From the NCBI GenBank assembly GCA_038211505.1, contig JBBQVO010000018.1, positions 1 to 29,190 of the forward strand: a stretch of DNA of 29,190 nucleotides, given 5' to 3'. The notes under the pieces were generated by a model that was not told the DNA's origin, did no database searches, and worked only from the letters and a program-made list of their open reading frames with translations. This DNA comes from JBBQVO01 sp038211505 (GTDB lineage: Bacteria; Chloroflexota; Dehalococcoidia; DSTF01; JACRBR01). Shown piece by piece: positions 7,863 through 15,924 of this stretch (within the stretch, counting starts at the first letter, position 1; each line of letters opens with the position of its first letter). The position numbers and the translations under genes are program-made.

Positions 7863-8140
7863 GGGCGCAGGTGCCGTTCGGGCGTTGCGCGTTGCCCGGT
7901 CGCGTCGAGGATCGCTTCGCGGATGGTCTTCGGATCGGGGAAGCCGCCCTGCGCGCGATAGTCCCACACCAGCGCGCCGTCGTAACTCACATTGAACGCG
8001 CCGCCGGACACCGGCAGCAGCGCGATCTCGTCGAACAGATCCGGACGCTGATCGTAGAGTTCGCGGGCGAGAAAAAATGCGCGTCCCTGGAACTTGCAGA
8101 CGGCGCAGAACTCGATCTCGAGCCGGTGGCGTTCGCTCAT
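7859..8140 (-). CDS. SelT/SelW/SelH (Rdx) family redox protein, cysteine form
   Basis: A 93-residue thioredoxin-like protein. It has the CxxC motif C-A-V-C at residues 12-15 directly after the first strand (EIEF), then ARELYDQRPDLFDEIALLP, the SGGAFNVSYDG strand pair and the GGFPDPKTIREAI helix, the standard Rdx layout. The selenocysteine of animal SelW is replaced by cysteine. Bacterial members are presumed redox proteins of uncertain role. Both ends overlap neighbours by 4 nt (prfA stop and prmC start), so it lies translationally coupled between the release factor and its methylase. Confidence 0.8.
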   Translation of the reverse strand: MSERHRLEIEFCAVCKFQGRAFFLARELYDQRPDLFDEIALLPVSGGAFNVSYDGALVWDYRAQGGFPDPKTIREAILDATGQRATPERHLRP

Positions 8141-9213
8141 GCGGCGCTTCCGTCTTCGAGCTGGCGCGCTTCCGTATCTGCGGCGACGGCGTCGATGACG
8201 GCGTCTATCTCGCCGTCCATGATCCGCGGCAGGTTGTGCACCGTCAGCTGGATGCGATGATCTGTGAGGCGATCCTGCGGGAAGTTGTACGTGCGGATCT
8301 TCTCCGAGCGCTCGGCCGTGCCGACTTGCTGCTTGCGCGCGCCGGCGATCTCCTCGTTCTGCGCACTCTGCTTCTGATCGAGCAGCCGCGCGCGCAGCAC
8401 GGACATCGCCTTCGTGCGGTTCTTCAGTTGCGATCGTTCGTCCTGGCAGACGACGACGATGCCCGTCGGCAGATGCGTCATGCGGACGGCCGTGGCGACT
8501 TTGTTCACATTCTGGCCGCCGGCGCCGCCGGCGTGGAAGATATCGATCTTCAACTCCGAATCGTTGATCTGGATCTCCACCTCTTCCGCTTCCGGCAGCA
8601 CCGCCACCGTCGCCGTCGACGTGTGGATGCGGCCCTGCGCCTCAGTCTCGGGCACACGCTGCACGCGGTGGACGCCGCTCTCATACTTCATGCGCGAGTA
8701 CGCGGCCTGCCCGTGGACGCCGAAGATCACTTCCTTCATGCCACCGATGCCGATCTCGTTGACCGAGAGCACCTCCGTTGACCACTTGTGGCGATCGGCG
8801 TAGCGCGAGTACATGCGGAAGAGGTCAGCGGCGAAGAGCGCTGCTTCGTCGCCACCGGTGCCGGCGCGGATCTCAACGATCACGTCTCGCTCGTCGCGCG
8901 GGTCTTTCGGCCGCAGCGCGAGCTTCAGTCTCGATTCCAGATCGGCGCGGGCGGTCGAGAGCCTGTCGATCTCGTCCTTCGCCATCGTGGCCATCTCGGC
9001 GTCGTTGTCGTTGGCCATCGCGCGCGCTTCGTCGAGCGCGGCGCCGTTGAGGCGGAACTCGCGGTAGAGCGAGACGACGTGCTCGATCGACGCGCGTTCC
9101 TTCGCGAGCGCCTGGAGCCGCTCGTAGTCGCCCGTGATGTCGGGACGCGACATCTCAGCCGTGAGATCGTCGTAACGTGACTCGGTAGCTTCCAGGCGGT
9201 CGAACATGCTCAC
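8137..9213 (-). CDS. prfA: Peptide chain release factor 1
   Basis: RF1 ends translation at UAA and UAG. The 358-residue length is normal. The catalytic HAGGAGGQNVNKV holds GGQ at 232-234, whose Gln234 is the target of PrmC encoded downstream. The RF1-type recognition tripeptide lies at RVPETE (P188-E-T190), and YNFPQDRLTDHRI near 309-321 is diagnostic for RF1 over RF2. The GTG at 9213 has a G5 Shine-Dalgarno 9 nt upstream; an ATG two codons later is a possible start. The Shine-Dalgarno lies in a hairpin. Confidence 0.96.
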   Translation of the reverse strand: MSMFDRLEATESRYDDLTAEMSRPDITGDYERLQALAKERASIEHVVSLYREFRLNGAALDEARAMANDNDAEMATMAKDEIDRLSTARADLESRLKLALRPKDPRDERDVIVEIRAGTGGDEAALFAADLFRMYSRYADRHKWSTEVLSVNEIGIGGMKEVIFGVHGQAAYSRMKYESGVHRVQRVPETEAQGRIHTSTATVAVLPEAEEVEIQINDSELKIDIFHAGGAGGQNVNKVATAVRMTHLPTGIVVVCQDERSQLKNRTKAMSVLRARLLDQKQSAQNEEIAGARKQQVGTAERSEKIRTYNFPQDRLTDHRIQLTVHNLPRIMDGEIDAVIDAVAADTEARQLEDGSAA

Positions 9214-9218
9214 ACACA

Positions 9219-9241
9219 GAAACCCCCTGCTCGGGGGCTTC
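9219..9241 (-). promoter_or_regulatory. Leader hairpin enclosing the prfA Shine-Dalgarno
   Basis: On the prfA strand the leader reads GAAGCCCCCGAGC then AGGGGGTTTC: a C5/G5 stem with a 5-nt loop, extended by three more pairs beyond one mismatch. The G5 arm is the only good Shine-Dalgarno for prfA, so folding would hide it. The short T-run after the stem also gives it a weak terminator look. Confidence 0.4.
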
Positions 9242-9340
9242 GTCCTCTACATCAATTCTAGCAGCGATCGCGCAATGATAAAGTTCGGGCCAGACGCGCG
9301 ATCGGAAGCGCCACGCGAAGCGCACACGGAAGAGAGCAAG

Positions 9341-10426
9341 ATGCAAGATCGAACTGGCGCGAAGCTCGGCGTACTATGGCGCGAGGATCCCGAGGCAGCG
9401 AACTGGCGCGCCGCGCAGAACGGCCGCATGCGGCCGCTGTTCGAAGCGCTCTCGGCGCTCAGCGTTGCGGCCGAACCTGTCCTCTACACCGACGACGCCG
9501 TCGATCGGGTGCGCGAGCAACTCTTCGCGCTCGACGGCGTCCTCGTCTGGGTAGATCCCCTCGTCGGCGACAAGGATCGCTCATCGCTCGATCCGTTGCT
9601 TCGGGATGTGGCGGCTCGCGGCGTATGGGTCAGCGCGCATCCTGACGTCATCCTGAAAATGGGGACAAAGGAAGTGCTGTTCCGCACGCGCGACGTCGGC
9701 TGGGGTGGTGACGTAGATCTCTACACGTCGATCGAGAGCTTCAGCGCCCAACTCCCTCGCCGTCTCGCCAACGGAGCGCCACGAGTCCTCAAACAAAACC
9801 GCGGCAACGGTGGAATCGGTGTCTGGAAGGTCGAACTCGCCGATCACGCGAACACTGCCGCCACGCCGGCCGCCGTGGTGCACGTGCAGCACGCGCGCGA
9901 TCGCGACACCGTCGTCGAATCGATGCCGCTCGATCAGTTCATCGATCGCTGCGCCGAATACTTTGGAAACGGCGGTGTGATCGTGGATCAGCCGTTTCAG
10001 CCGCGCATCACCCACGGCATGATCCGCTGCTACGTGGTGCAAGATGAAGTCGTGGGGTTCGCGCGCCAGTTCCCGGAAGGATTCGCGGAGTCGGGCGACG
10101 CGACGCCATCGCCACAGACGCTCGGGATCCCGTCGGCAAAGACGATGTTCGCCGCCGACGAGCCGCAGTTCACCGAGCTCAGATCGAAGATGGAGCACGA
10201 CTGGATACCAGCGATGCAACGCGTCCTCGACATCGCGACCCCGGATCTACCCGCGCTCTGGGACGCCGACTTCCTTTACGGCCCGCAGACAGCCGACGAC
10301 AACGACACCTACGTCCTCTGCGAGATCAATTGCAGCTGCGTCCACCCCTTCCCTGCCCAGGCCGTCCCGAAGCTCGCGGCGCGTGCGGCCGAACACGTGA
10401 CGCAGGCAAAACTTCGCCGGCGCTAG
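9341..10426 (+). CDS. Cj0069-family protein (ATP-grasp-like), function unknown
   Basis: The 361-residue protein resembles the family named after Campylobacter Cj0069. The recalled signature is VLVWVDP, a DVAARGVWVSAHPDVILKMG block, KEVLFRTR, LKQNRGNGGIGVWKVE, the IVDQPFQPRI-GMIRCY segment, and C-terminal LWDADFLYGP with TYVLCEINCS. The lysine-glycine loop followed by a D-A-D-F and C-E-I-N end resembles ATP-grasp enzymes (nucleotide loop, Mg-binding Glu and Asn), so an ATP-dependent ligase or kinase is likely, but no substrate is known to me. The ATG at 9341 has GGAAGAG about 8 nt upstream. It is divergent from prfA. Its TAG shares the palindrome CTAG with the stop of the convergent gene. Confidence 0.72.
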   Translation: MQDRTGAKLGVLWREDPEAANWRAAQNGRMRPLFEALSALSVAAEPVLYTDDAVDRVREQLFALDGVLVWVDPLVGDKDRSSLDPLLRDVAARGVWVSAHPDVILKMGTKEVLFRTRDVGWGGDVDLYTSIESFSAQLPRRLANGAPRVLKQNRGNGGIGVWKVELADHANTAATPAAVVHVQHARDRDTVVESMPLDQFIDRCAEYFGNGGVIVDQPFQPRITHGMIRCYVVQDEVVGFARQFPEGFAESGDATPSPQTLGIPSAKTMFAADEPQFTELRSKMEHDWIPAMQRVLDIATPDLPALWDADFLYGPQTADDNDTYVLCEINCSCVHPFPAQAVPKLAARAAEHVTQAKLRRR

Positions 10427-10941
10427 TCGCTCTCACGTGTCGGCGATTGCTTCGCCCGCTCGCGCATCTCGGCGTAGAGGCCGGCGTAGACGCTGGACTC
10501 ACTCCCTCCGATGATGGAGGCGCCGCAAGTCTTTGCGTAAAACTCGGCGGGGCCGACACCGCCGATGATGGCGTACGCGTAGCCGTATTCGCGCATCGCT
10601 TCGAGGCAACGATATAAGAGCGCCGCGCCGGCGCCGCTGCCGCGCAGATCTTCTCGCACGCCCGTCGGGCCGAAGAATCCGCGACGGCTGCTCTCGTAGA
10701 CGGCGAAGCCGGCGATGGCGCCGTCCTTGATTGCGATGAAGCCGGTGATCGGGTGGCCGTTCGTGAACGCGAAGTCCGCCTCGGACGCCCAGGTCTCGCC
10801 GAAGTGCTGGCCGACGAAGCGCCGCAGCGCCGCCCGGTCCCACGCGTCGAGGCGGCGGACGCTGATGCCGGCGTCGAGCGCGCGCCGCTCGTACGCCGAG
10901 CCGTCCGGCAGTTCGTACAGGCGCACCAGCATGTCCGGCAT
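10423..10941 (-). CDS. GNAT family N-acetyltransferase
   Basis: A 172-residue GCN5-related acetyltransferase. The acetyl-CoA loop is GPTGVREDLRGSGAGAALL, preceded by the strand GFAVYESS and followed by the helix RCLEAMREYGYAYAII and GPAEFYAKTCGA, the usual motif order. The acceptor substrate cannot be predicted. GGGAGG 7 nt upstream supports the ATG at 10941. It lies downstream of the signal peptidase gene on the same strand after a 131-nt gap. Confidence 0.82.
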   Translation of the reverse strand: MPDMLVRLYELPDGSAYERRALDAGISVRRLDAWDRAALRRFVGQHFGETWASEADFAFTNGHPITGFIAIKDGAIAGFAVYESSRRGFFGPTGVREDLRGSGAGAALLYRCLEAMREYGYAYAIIGGVGPAEFYAKTCGASIIGGSESSVYAGLYAEMRERAKQSPTRESD

Positions 10942-11072
10942 CGAGCAGCCTCCCGGTGGCGACGGCGACCCTCGCTCGACGTTCGTCGTCGCCGCCTTTG
11001 TCGCCGTTCAAGATAGCCGCTCGCCCGCAAGAGCCGAACAACCGCGCCTGTGCTGTTACGTGCTGCCGATCG

Positions 11073-12734
11073 TCAGTTCCAGGTCTCTCGTTGCGCCCGC
11101 AGTCGCGCCTCGATCGCCTCCAGACCGATTGGGCGATGGTCCTTGCGCCTCGGCGCTCGCTCGGCTTCGCGAACCGGGTCCGATGGCGGGGCGGGACGTC
11201 GCCTGGGATCGCGCAGCGCGAGCATCATCACCAGCGCGGCGACGACAACGGCGAACGCCGCCGCAGCCAACGTCTGCATCGCGAATCGTCGATACGACGA
11301 CGACGGCGACGCAGCCAGCATGGTCAACGGCACGCAGGACGCGATCTGCCAACCCTGATCGAAATGCGTGCCGGCGCCGATGGCCCCGACGCCGCACATG
11401 GAACTGATGCCGGCGACGTTGGCGCGCACAGCGCCATCAGCGAGCGGATCGGGCGCCCATTTCGCGCCGAGATATGACCCCGAGACGCCCGCCAGGACGG
11501 TGCCATCGTGGCCGATAAGGACGTTACGGCTGGCGTCGACCGTGGTCGCCAGGGACGCGGCCCAGACGCGCGAAGGATTGGATCGCCCGAGCAGCACGGC
11601 GATCGGCTTGCCGTCCGCATCCCGCACGGGCGCTGCGTAGTCGATCGTCCCGTGACGCGCGTCGTTCATTGCAATGTCCGACGTTGCGATGTCGCCGTGC
11701 GCGCTCGCCATCGCAAATGCCGCGCTCGCGTGCACATCGACGATCGTGGCGTCGGTGGTGGCCACGATGCGTCCGTCGAGCGCGACCAGCGCCAGCGCGT
11801 CGAACATGTTCGTCGGCGAGGCGATCAGGTACGTCAGCGGCGGCACTCGCGGCGCCTGAACGTCCTCGGACTTCGCAGCATCGGCGTCAATGGCGAGCGC
11901 CTGCGCGCGGAGCGCTGGATCGTCGGCGTCCCGCAGCAGCTGCAGGTCGCCTTCGTATGCGTCGCGGTTCGCCAGACGCGCGCTTTGCGCCGTGAGCGAA
12001 ACGGCTTCCGCGCGTAAACGCGATTGCGCGCCAGCATCGTTGTAACGCGGCGCGCGAGCGTACGTGAAGCCTGCGACGGCGAACACCGCTACGGTGATGA
12101 TCGCCGTCCTGACCAACACAACGTCCCGGGTTCGCACCGCGCGGCGCTTCGACTGAGCCTGTGCATCATCCATCGCACCGTGCGGCGCTGCCCGCCGGCC
12201 GGAACGGGAGCGGAACGACCGGTACCGAAGCGGCGCCTCGGCGAACACGATGAGCAGCACCGGCACGAGCATCAGCAGCACGAAGCCGGCCGGCGAACGG
12301 ATCGCATCGACGGCGCCGCCAACGTGGGCCACGTTGAACTCAACCTTGCCCATCAGATCCTGGTTGCTGATGCGCCAGGCGTCAGGCGCGTCGTTCGCAT
12401 CGCCTTTCGTCTCGAACTGAGCGCCAGACCCTACGCCGTCGACAGCTTCCACGCGATGGGTGATCGCCTTCCCCGAACCGTCAGGCGCGCGGAACATGAC
12501 AACATCGCCTTGATGGACGTCCGCGATCGATGCCGGGAACGCGATCACGAGCGCGCCTTTGTGAACGGACGGCTCCATGCTGCTCGAATCAACGCTGCGC
12601 ATCTCGGCGCCGAAGAGCCGCGGGAGCAGCGCGACGGTGAGGAATAGCGCCACGGCAGCGACCAGCGCGATCGTCAACAGTGTGCCGGCCATGGCGCGTA
12701 GGGAGCGGACCGAGAAAGGAACCTTCATTGCCAT
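11073..12734 (-). CDS. Signal peptidase I (S26B/SipW type) joined to an extracellular Cache-like domain
   Basis: The first 170 residues form a signal peptidase. After a membrane helix (15-38) come S-S-S-M-E-P with nucleophile Ser52, KGALVI, GDVVMFR, ITHRVEAVDG with His93 (the archaeal/SipW-type base instead of Lys) and FETKGDANDAPD. A second helix spans about 150-168. Then a basic linker, a third helix (205-226), an outside region of about 250 residues and a fourth helix (about 485-507) lead to a charged tail. The outside part contains ALVALDGRIVATTD, APVRDADGKPIAVLLGR and NVLIGHDGTVLAG, which look like paired PAS-like Cache folds. No cytoplasmic kinase, GGDEF or methyl-acceptor output follows. 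No stop, ATG with ribosome site, or frame change marks the junction, so the fusion looks genuine. Confidence 0.75.
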   Translation of the reverse strand: MAMKVPFSVRSLRAMAGTLLTIALVAAVALFLTVALLPRLFGAEMRSVDSSSMEPSVHKGALVIAFPASIADVHQGDVVMFRAPDGSGKAITHRVEAVDGVGSGAQFETKGDANDAPDAWRISNQDLMGKVEFNVAHVGGAVDAIRSPAGFVLLMLVPVLLIVFAEAPLRYRSFRSRSGRRAAPHGAMDDAQAQSKRRAVRTRDVVLVRTAIITVAVFAVAGFTYARAPRYNDAGAQSRLRAEAVSLTAQSARLANRDAYEGDLQLLRDADDPALRAQALAIDADAAKSEDVQAPRVPPLTYLIASPTNMFDALALVALDGRIVATTDATIVDVHASAAFAMASAHGDIATSDIAMNDARHGTIDYAAPVRDADGKPIAVLLGRSNPSRVWAASLATTVDASRNVLIGHDGTVLAGVSGSYLGAKWAPDPLADGAVRANVAGISSMCGVGAIGAGTHFDQGWQIASCVPLTMLAASPSSSYRRFAMQTLAAAAFAVVVAALVMMLALRDPRRRPAPPSDPVREAERAPRRKDHRPIGLEAIEARLRAQRETWN

Positions 12735-12820
12735 GACTCACCAGTCCCACCGCGCCGGATGGATCACCAACCTGCACGGCGCGCTCGGATGTGCGAGCAG
12801 TCCGCGTCAGGTTTGAGCCG

Positions 12821-12850
12821 AACATACAGGTTCAGTTCACAGACCGTCAA
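12821..12850 (-). promoter_or_regulatory. Candidate sigma-70 promoter for the signal peptidase gene
   Basis: On the minus strand TTGACG (12850-12845) and TATGTT (12826-12821) are separated by 18 nt, matching 5/6 and 4/6 of the consensus. The predicted start is near 12814, giving a leader of about 80 nt. Confidence 0.45.
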
Positions 12851-12930
12851 GTATGTAATTGCGCGCTATGTAAAGACTCTCCACGCCCGGGATGCCATCG
12901 ATCAACGCGGCCGTCGGATCGGCGCTCTGT

Positions 12931-12960
12931 TTGTCGCTCGCCTCAGCGCGTTGGTATACT
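12931..12960 (+). promoter_or_regulatory. Candidate sigma-70 promoter for the rpsB operon
   Basis: TTGTCG (12931-12936) and TATACT (12955-12960) are separated by 18 nt, matching 4/6 and 5/6 of the consensus. The transcript would begin near 12967, about 70 nt before the rpsB start. Confidence 0.5.
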
Positions 12961-12983
12961 TCGCCGTTGTTGAATACGTGAGA

Positions 12984-13027
12984 CCGGACGTGGGGCCCGC
13001 GCGGCCTCAAATTTATGTCCGGGAGGA
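12984..13027 (+). promoter_or_regulatory. Structured rpsB leader overlapping the Shine-Dalgarno
   Basis: An outer stem CCGGAC (12984-12989) with GTCCGG (13017-13022) encloses an inner 7-bp hairpin TGGGGCC/GGCCTCA (12991-12997 and 13003-13009) with loop CGCGC. The outer 3' arm runs into the GGGAGGA ribosome site (13021-13027). Such a fold could let S2 or another factor control access to the message; that is inference. Confidence 0.4.
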
Positions 13028-13037
13028 ATGAGAGACT

Positions 13038-13892
13038 ATGACTGCCGCGACCGCATCTGCCGCTGCCCCACCCTCCGTCTCCATGAAGGCGCTCCTCGAA
13101 GCCGGGGTCCACTTCGGACACCAGACGCATCGCTGGAATCCGCGCATGAAGCCCTTCATCTTCGCCGAGCGCAACGGCATCCACATCCTCGATCTGCAAC
13201 AAACCGTGCCGCTGCTCGGCCGGGCGATGGACTTCGTGCGCGGCCTCGCGTCGCGCGGCGAGAGCGTCGTTTTTGTCGGCACGAAGCGCCAGGCGCAGGA
13301 GACGATCGAGGCCGAAGCGACGCGCTGCGGCATGCCGTATGTGACGAATCGCTGGCTCGGCGGCACGCTCACCAACTTCCAGACGATGGAAGGCCGCATC
13401 GATCACCTGGTGCGGCTCGAAGATCGCCGCGATCGTGGCGAACTGAATATCCTGATTAAGAAGGAAGCCGGCAAGCTGCTCAATGAAGTCGACAAGATGA
13501 ACCGCTACTTCGGCGGCATCAAGAACATGCGCCGGCTGCCGACCGCGCTGTTCATCGTCGACCCGCCGATGGAGCGCATCGCCGTCACAGAAGCGCTGCG
13601 CATGGGCATCCCGATCATCGCGATGTGCGACTCGAACTGCAATCCGGACGAGATTGAGTATCCGATCCCGGCGAACGACGACGCGATCCGCGCCATCAAA
13701 CTGATCGCCAGCAAGATCGCCGACGCCGCGCTCGAAGGACGGAATCTGCAGGGTTACGCGGCGGAAGCGGACGACACCGAGGGCCTCGACATGGGATCGT
13801 TCACGGCATCCGGCACGTTCTCGGCATCGCCCGACGACCCCGCGCCTGCGACATCGATGCCTGATGAGCCCGGCGTCTCGCCGACCGCCTGA
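13038..13892 (+). CDS. rpsB: 30S ribosomal protein S2
   Basis: S2 binds the small subunit between head and body late in assembly. The family signatures are clear: LLEAGVHFGHQTHRWNPRM, FIFAERNGIHILDL, VGTKRQAQ, YVTNRWLGGTLTNF, and ALFIVDPPMERIAVTEA followed by IPIIAMCDSNCNPDEIEYPIPANDDA. At 284 residues it is longer than the E. coli protein because of a Ser/Ala/Pro/Asp-rich tail of about 45 residues. GGGAGGA lies about 10 nt upstream of the ATG. It is the first gene of a plus-strand operon with tsf. Confidence 0.97.
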   Translation: MTAATASAAAPPSVSMKALLEAGVHFGHQTHRWNPRMKPFIFAERNGIHILDLQQTVPLLGRAMDFVRGLASRGESVVFVGTKRQAQETIEAEATRCGMPYVTNRWLGGTLTNFQTMEGRIDHLVRLEDRRDRGELNILIKKEAGKLLNEVDKMNRYFGGIKNMRRLPTALFIVDPPMERIAVTEALRMGIPIIAMCDSNCNPDEIEYPIPANDDAIRAIKLIASKIADAALEGRNLQGYAAEADDTEGLDMGSFTASGTFSASPDDPAPATSMPDEPGVSPTA

Positions 13893-13986
13893 CGGCCGAG
13901 TATCCATCGCAACACGCACGCGCCCGGGCGCGCGCATCGGACGAACATAGCCGCGGACGCGCGAACGCCTCCGCATCGATACGAAA

Positions 13987-14502
13987 GTGAGCGCAACTGT
14001 GGCATCAGCGGAAGATGTGAAACGCCTGAGAGAGCTGACGGGCGCTGGCGTCATGGACTGCAAGAAGGCGCTCGACGCTACCGATGGTCATGTCGAGAAG
14101 GCCGTCGCCTGGCTGCGCGAGAAGGGCATCGCGAGCGCGGACAAGAAGTCTGGCCGCGAAACCGGGCAAGGGCTCGTCGAGTCGTACATTCACGCCGGCG
14201 GTCGCATCGGCGTGCTCGTCGAGGTGAATTGCGAGACGGACTTCGTCGCGCGCACCGATACGTTTAAGGCGCTGGTCCACGATATCGCGATGCAGGTCGC
14301 CGGCATCCCGACGACGCTGGCAATCACCGAAGACGACCTGCCGAAAGACGCCGAAGGCTCGCCGGAAGAGACGGTGCTCATGAAGCAGAGCTTCATCAAG
14401 GACAGCAAGCGCACGATCGAAGAGCTCGTGAAGGAAGCGATCTCACAGACCGGCGAAAACATTCGCATCAAGCGCTTCACCCGCTACGAACTCGGTCAGT
14501 AG
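13987..14502 (+). CDS. tsf: Elongation factor Ts (short form)
   Basis: EF-Ts exchanges GDP for GTP on EF-Tu. The UBA-like N-terminus VKRLRELTGAGVMDCKKALDAT, the WLREKGIASADKKSGRETGQG segment, and the core ESYIHAGGRIGVLVEVNCETDFVARTD are canonical, and the tail ENIRIKRFTRYELGQ closes the protein. At 171 residues it lacks the second core subdomain of E. coli EF-Ts (about 280 aa), as in Thermus and Chloroflexota. The GTG at 13987 has no clear ribosome site, and a GTG four codons later is also possible. A 94-nt gap after rpsB contains a 14-nt GC palindrome (13919-13932). Confidence 0.95.
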   Translation: MSATVASAEDVKRLRELTGAGVMDCKKALDATDGHVEKAVAWLREKGIASADKKSGRETGQGLVESYIHAGGRIGVLVEVNCETDFVARTDTFKALVHDIAMQVAGIPTTLAITEDDLPKDAEGSPEETVLMKQSFIKDSKRTIEELVKEAISQTGENIRIKRFTRYELGQ

Positions 14503-14509
14503 GATCGCG

Positions 14510-15259
14510 ATGGCCGACGCCACATACAAGCGCGTCATGCTGAAAGTCAGCGGCGAGGCCCTGATGGGGCCTGCGTCCTTCGGCATCGATCCTGAAACGG
14601 TGCGTGGCATCGCCACCCAGATTAAGTCCGTGAGCGATCTCGGGATCGAAGTCGCCGTCGTCGTCGGCGGCGGCAACTTCTGGCGCGGCGCGCAGGCAAG
14701 CGCGACCGGCATGGATCGCGCCACGGCCGACTACGCTGGCATGCTCGCCACCGTCATCAGCGCCCTCGCCTTACAAGATGCGATCGAGCAGGTCGGCGGA
14801 GAAGTGCGCACGCAGACCGCCATCCCGATCCCTCAAGTCGCCGAGCCGTATATTCGCCGCCGCGCGATCCGCCATCTCGAGAAGCGTCGCGTCGTGATCT
14901 TCGCCGCCGGCACCGGCAACCCGTACATGACGACCGACACCGCCGCAGCGTTGCGAGCGATTGAGATCGGCGCCGACGTGCTGCTGATCGCGAAGAATCG
15001 CGTCGACGGCGTGTATGATGCCGACCCACGCAAGAAGCCGGACGCGCGCCGCTTCTCGCGCCTGTCGTACATGGACGCGCTGAGCCGCCGCCTCGAGGTG
15101 ATGGACAGCACCGCGCTTTCGCTCTGCATGGAGAATGAACTGCCGATCGTCGTCTTCGACGTGGGCTTGCCGAACGGCATCGTGGCGTCGGCGCGCGGCG
15201 CCGATATCGGCACGAGCATCGGAGCCGCCGAATCGATCCTTGAGCCCGCGAAGGCATGA
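14510..15259 (+). CDS. pyrH: UMP kinase
   Basis: PyrH phosphorylates UMP to UDP and belongs to the amino-acid kinase fold. It begins YKRVMLKVSGEAL (phosphate-binding Lys, Gly), then VVVGGGNFWRGAQA, the MDRATADYAGMLATVINA-like region (here VISA), FAAGTGNPYMTTDTAAALRA, and LIAKNRVDGVYDADPRK. The length of 249 residues is normal. AGGA 7 nt before the ATG supports the start. Only 7 nt separate it from tsf, so it is cotranscribed. It links nucleotide supply to the translation operon and follows in pathway order from the pyr cluster encoded further on. Confidence 0.97.
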   Translation: MADATYKRVMLKVSGEALMGPASFGIDPETVRGIATQIKSVSDLGIEVAVVVGGGNFWRGAQASATGMDRATADYAGMLATVISALALQDAIEQVGGEVRTQTAIPIPQVAEPYIRRRAIRHLEKRRVVIFAAGTGNPYMTTDTAAALRAIEIGADVLLIAKNRVDGVYDADPRKKPDARRFSRLSYMDALSRRLEVMDSTALSLCMENELPIVVFDVGLPNGIVASARGADIGTSIGAAESILEPAKA

Positions 15260-15334
15260 ACGACGACGATGCACCGACGGCATCTCGCGGCCGCCGAAGG
15301 TGATGTACCATGAGCCGTTGAAGGACGCCCGCAC

Positions 15335-15892
15335 ATGATCGACGACACCCTCTCCGACGCAGAGCATCGCATGCACAGCGCCGTCCAGGCGCTCGACCGC
15401 GATCTCGAGACCGTGCGCACCGGCCGCGCCCGCCCGTCGCTCGTCGAGCAACTGAAAGTTGACTACTACGGCACGCCGACGCCGCTTAATCAGATGAGTG
15501 CGATCAACGCGCCGGAGCCGCGCCTGATCACGATCCAGCCGTGGGATAAGGGGCTGCTCAGCGCCATCGAGAAGGCGATCTCGAAGTCTGATCTCGGGCT
15601 GACGCCGACGAACGACGGCAACATCATCCGCCTCGTCGTCCCGCAGCTGACGGAGGATCGCCGCAAGGATCTCGTGAAAGTCGTGCACAAGAAGGTGGAG
15701 GATGCGCGCGTCGCCGTCCGCAACGTCCGCCGCGACTCGCTCGACCAGATCCGGAAGCTGCAGCACGACAAGACGATCACCGATGACGACGAGAGGCGCG
15801 CACAGGAGCGCCTTCAGAAGGTCACCGACAAGTACGTCGCCGAAGTCGACCGTCACGGCACGACGAAAGAGAAGGAACTGCTCGAGGTCTGA
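15335..15892 (+). CDS. frr: Ribosome recycling factor
   Basis: RRF splits the post-termination ribosome with EF-G. The 185-residue protein shows MHSAVQALDRDLETVRTGRARPSLVEQLKVDYYGTPTPLNQMS-type domain I/II hinge sequence (AINAPEPRLITIQPWD), the GLTPTNDGNIIRLVVPQLTEDRRKDLVK block, and the coiled-coil tail DDERRAQERLQKVTDKYVAEVD. AAGGA lies 9 nt before the ATG. A 75-nt spacer without obvious structure separates it from pyrH. Confidence 0.97.
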   Translation: MIDDTLSDAEHRMHSAVQALDRDLETVRTGRARPSLVEQLKVDYYGTPTPLNQMSAINAPEPRLITIQPWDKGLLSAIEKAISKSDLGLTPTNDGNIIRLVVPQLTEDRRKDLVKVVHKKVEDARVAVRNVRRDSLDQIRKLQHDKTITDDDERRAQERLQKVTDKYVAEVDRHGTTKEKELLEV

Positions 15893-15924
15893 TCTCGGCC
15901 GAATACGCCCGCCAGCGCGGGATC

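Noticed and set aside
7863..7967. Extension of prmC by 35 residues upstream
   Set aside because: It overlaps the SelW-like gene and is Arg/Pro-rich; the ATG at 7862 in an ATGA overlap is the better start.
13919..13932. GC palindrome CGCGCCCGGGCGCG between rpsB and tsf
   Set aside because: Could be a short hairpin, but such palindromes arise easily in this base composition, there is no U-run, and the operon clearly continues.
12837..14063. Long minus-strand frame of about 400 codons opposite rpsB
   Set aside because: It covers the full rpsB gene, is very Arg-rich and shows no domain; it is a shadow caused by high GC.
14771..15856. Minus-strand frame opposite pyrH and frr
   Set aside because: Shadow of two highly conserved genes; no recognisable sequence.
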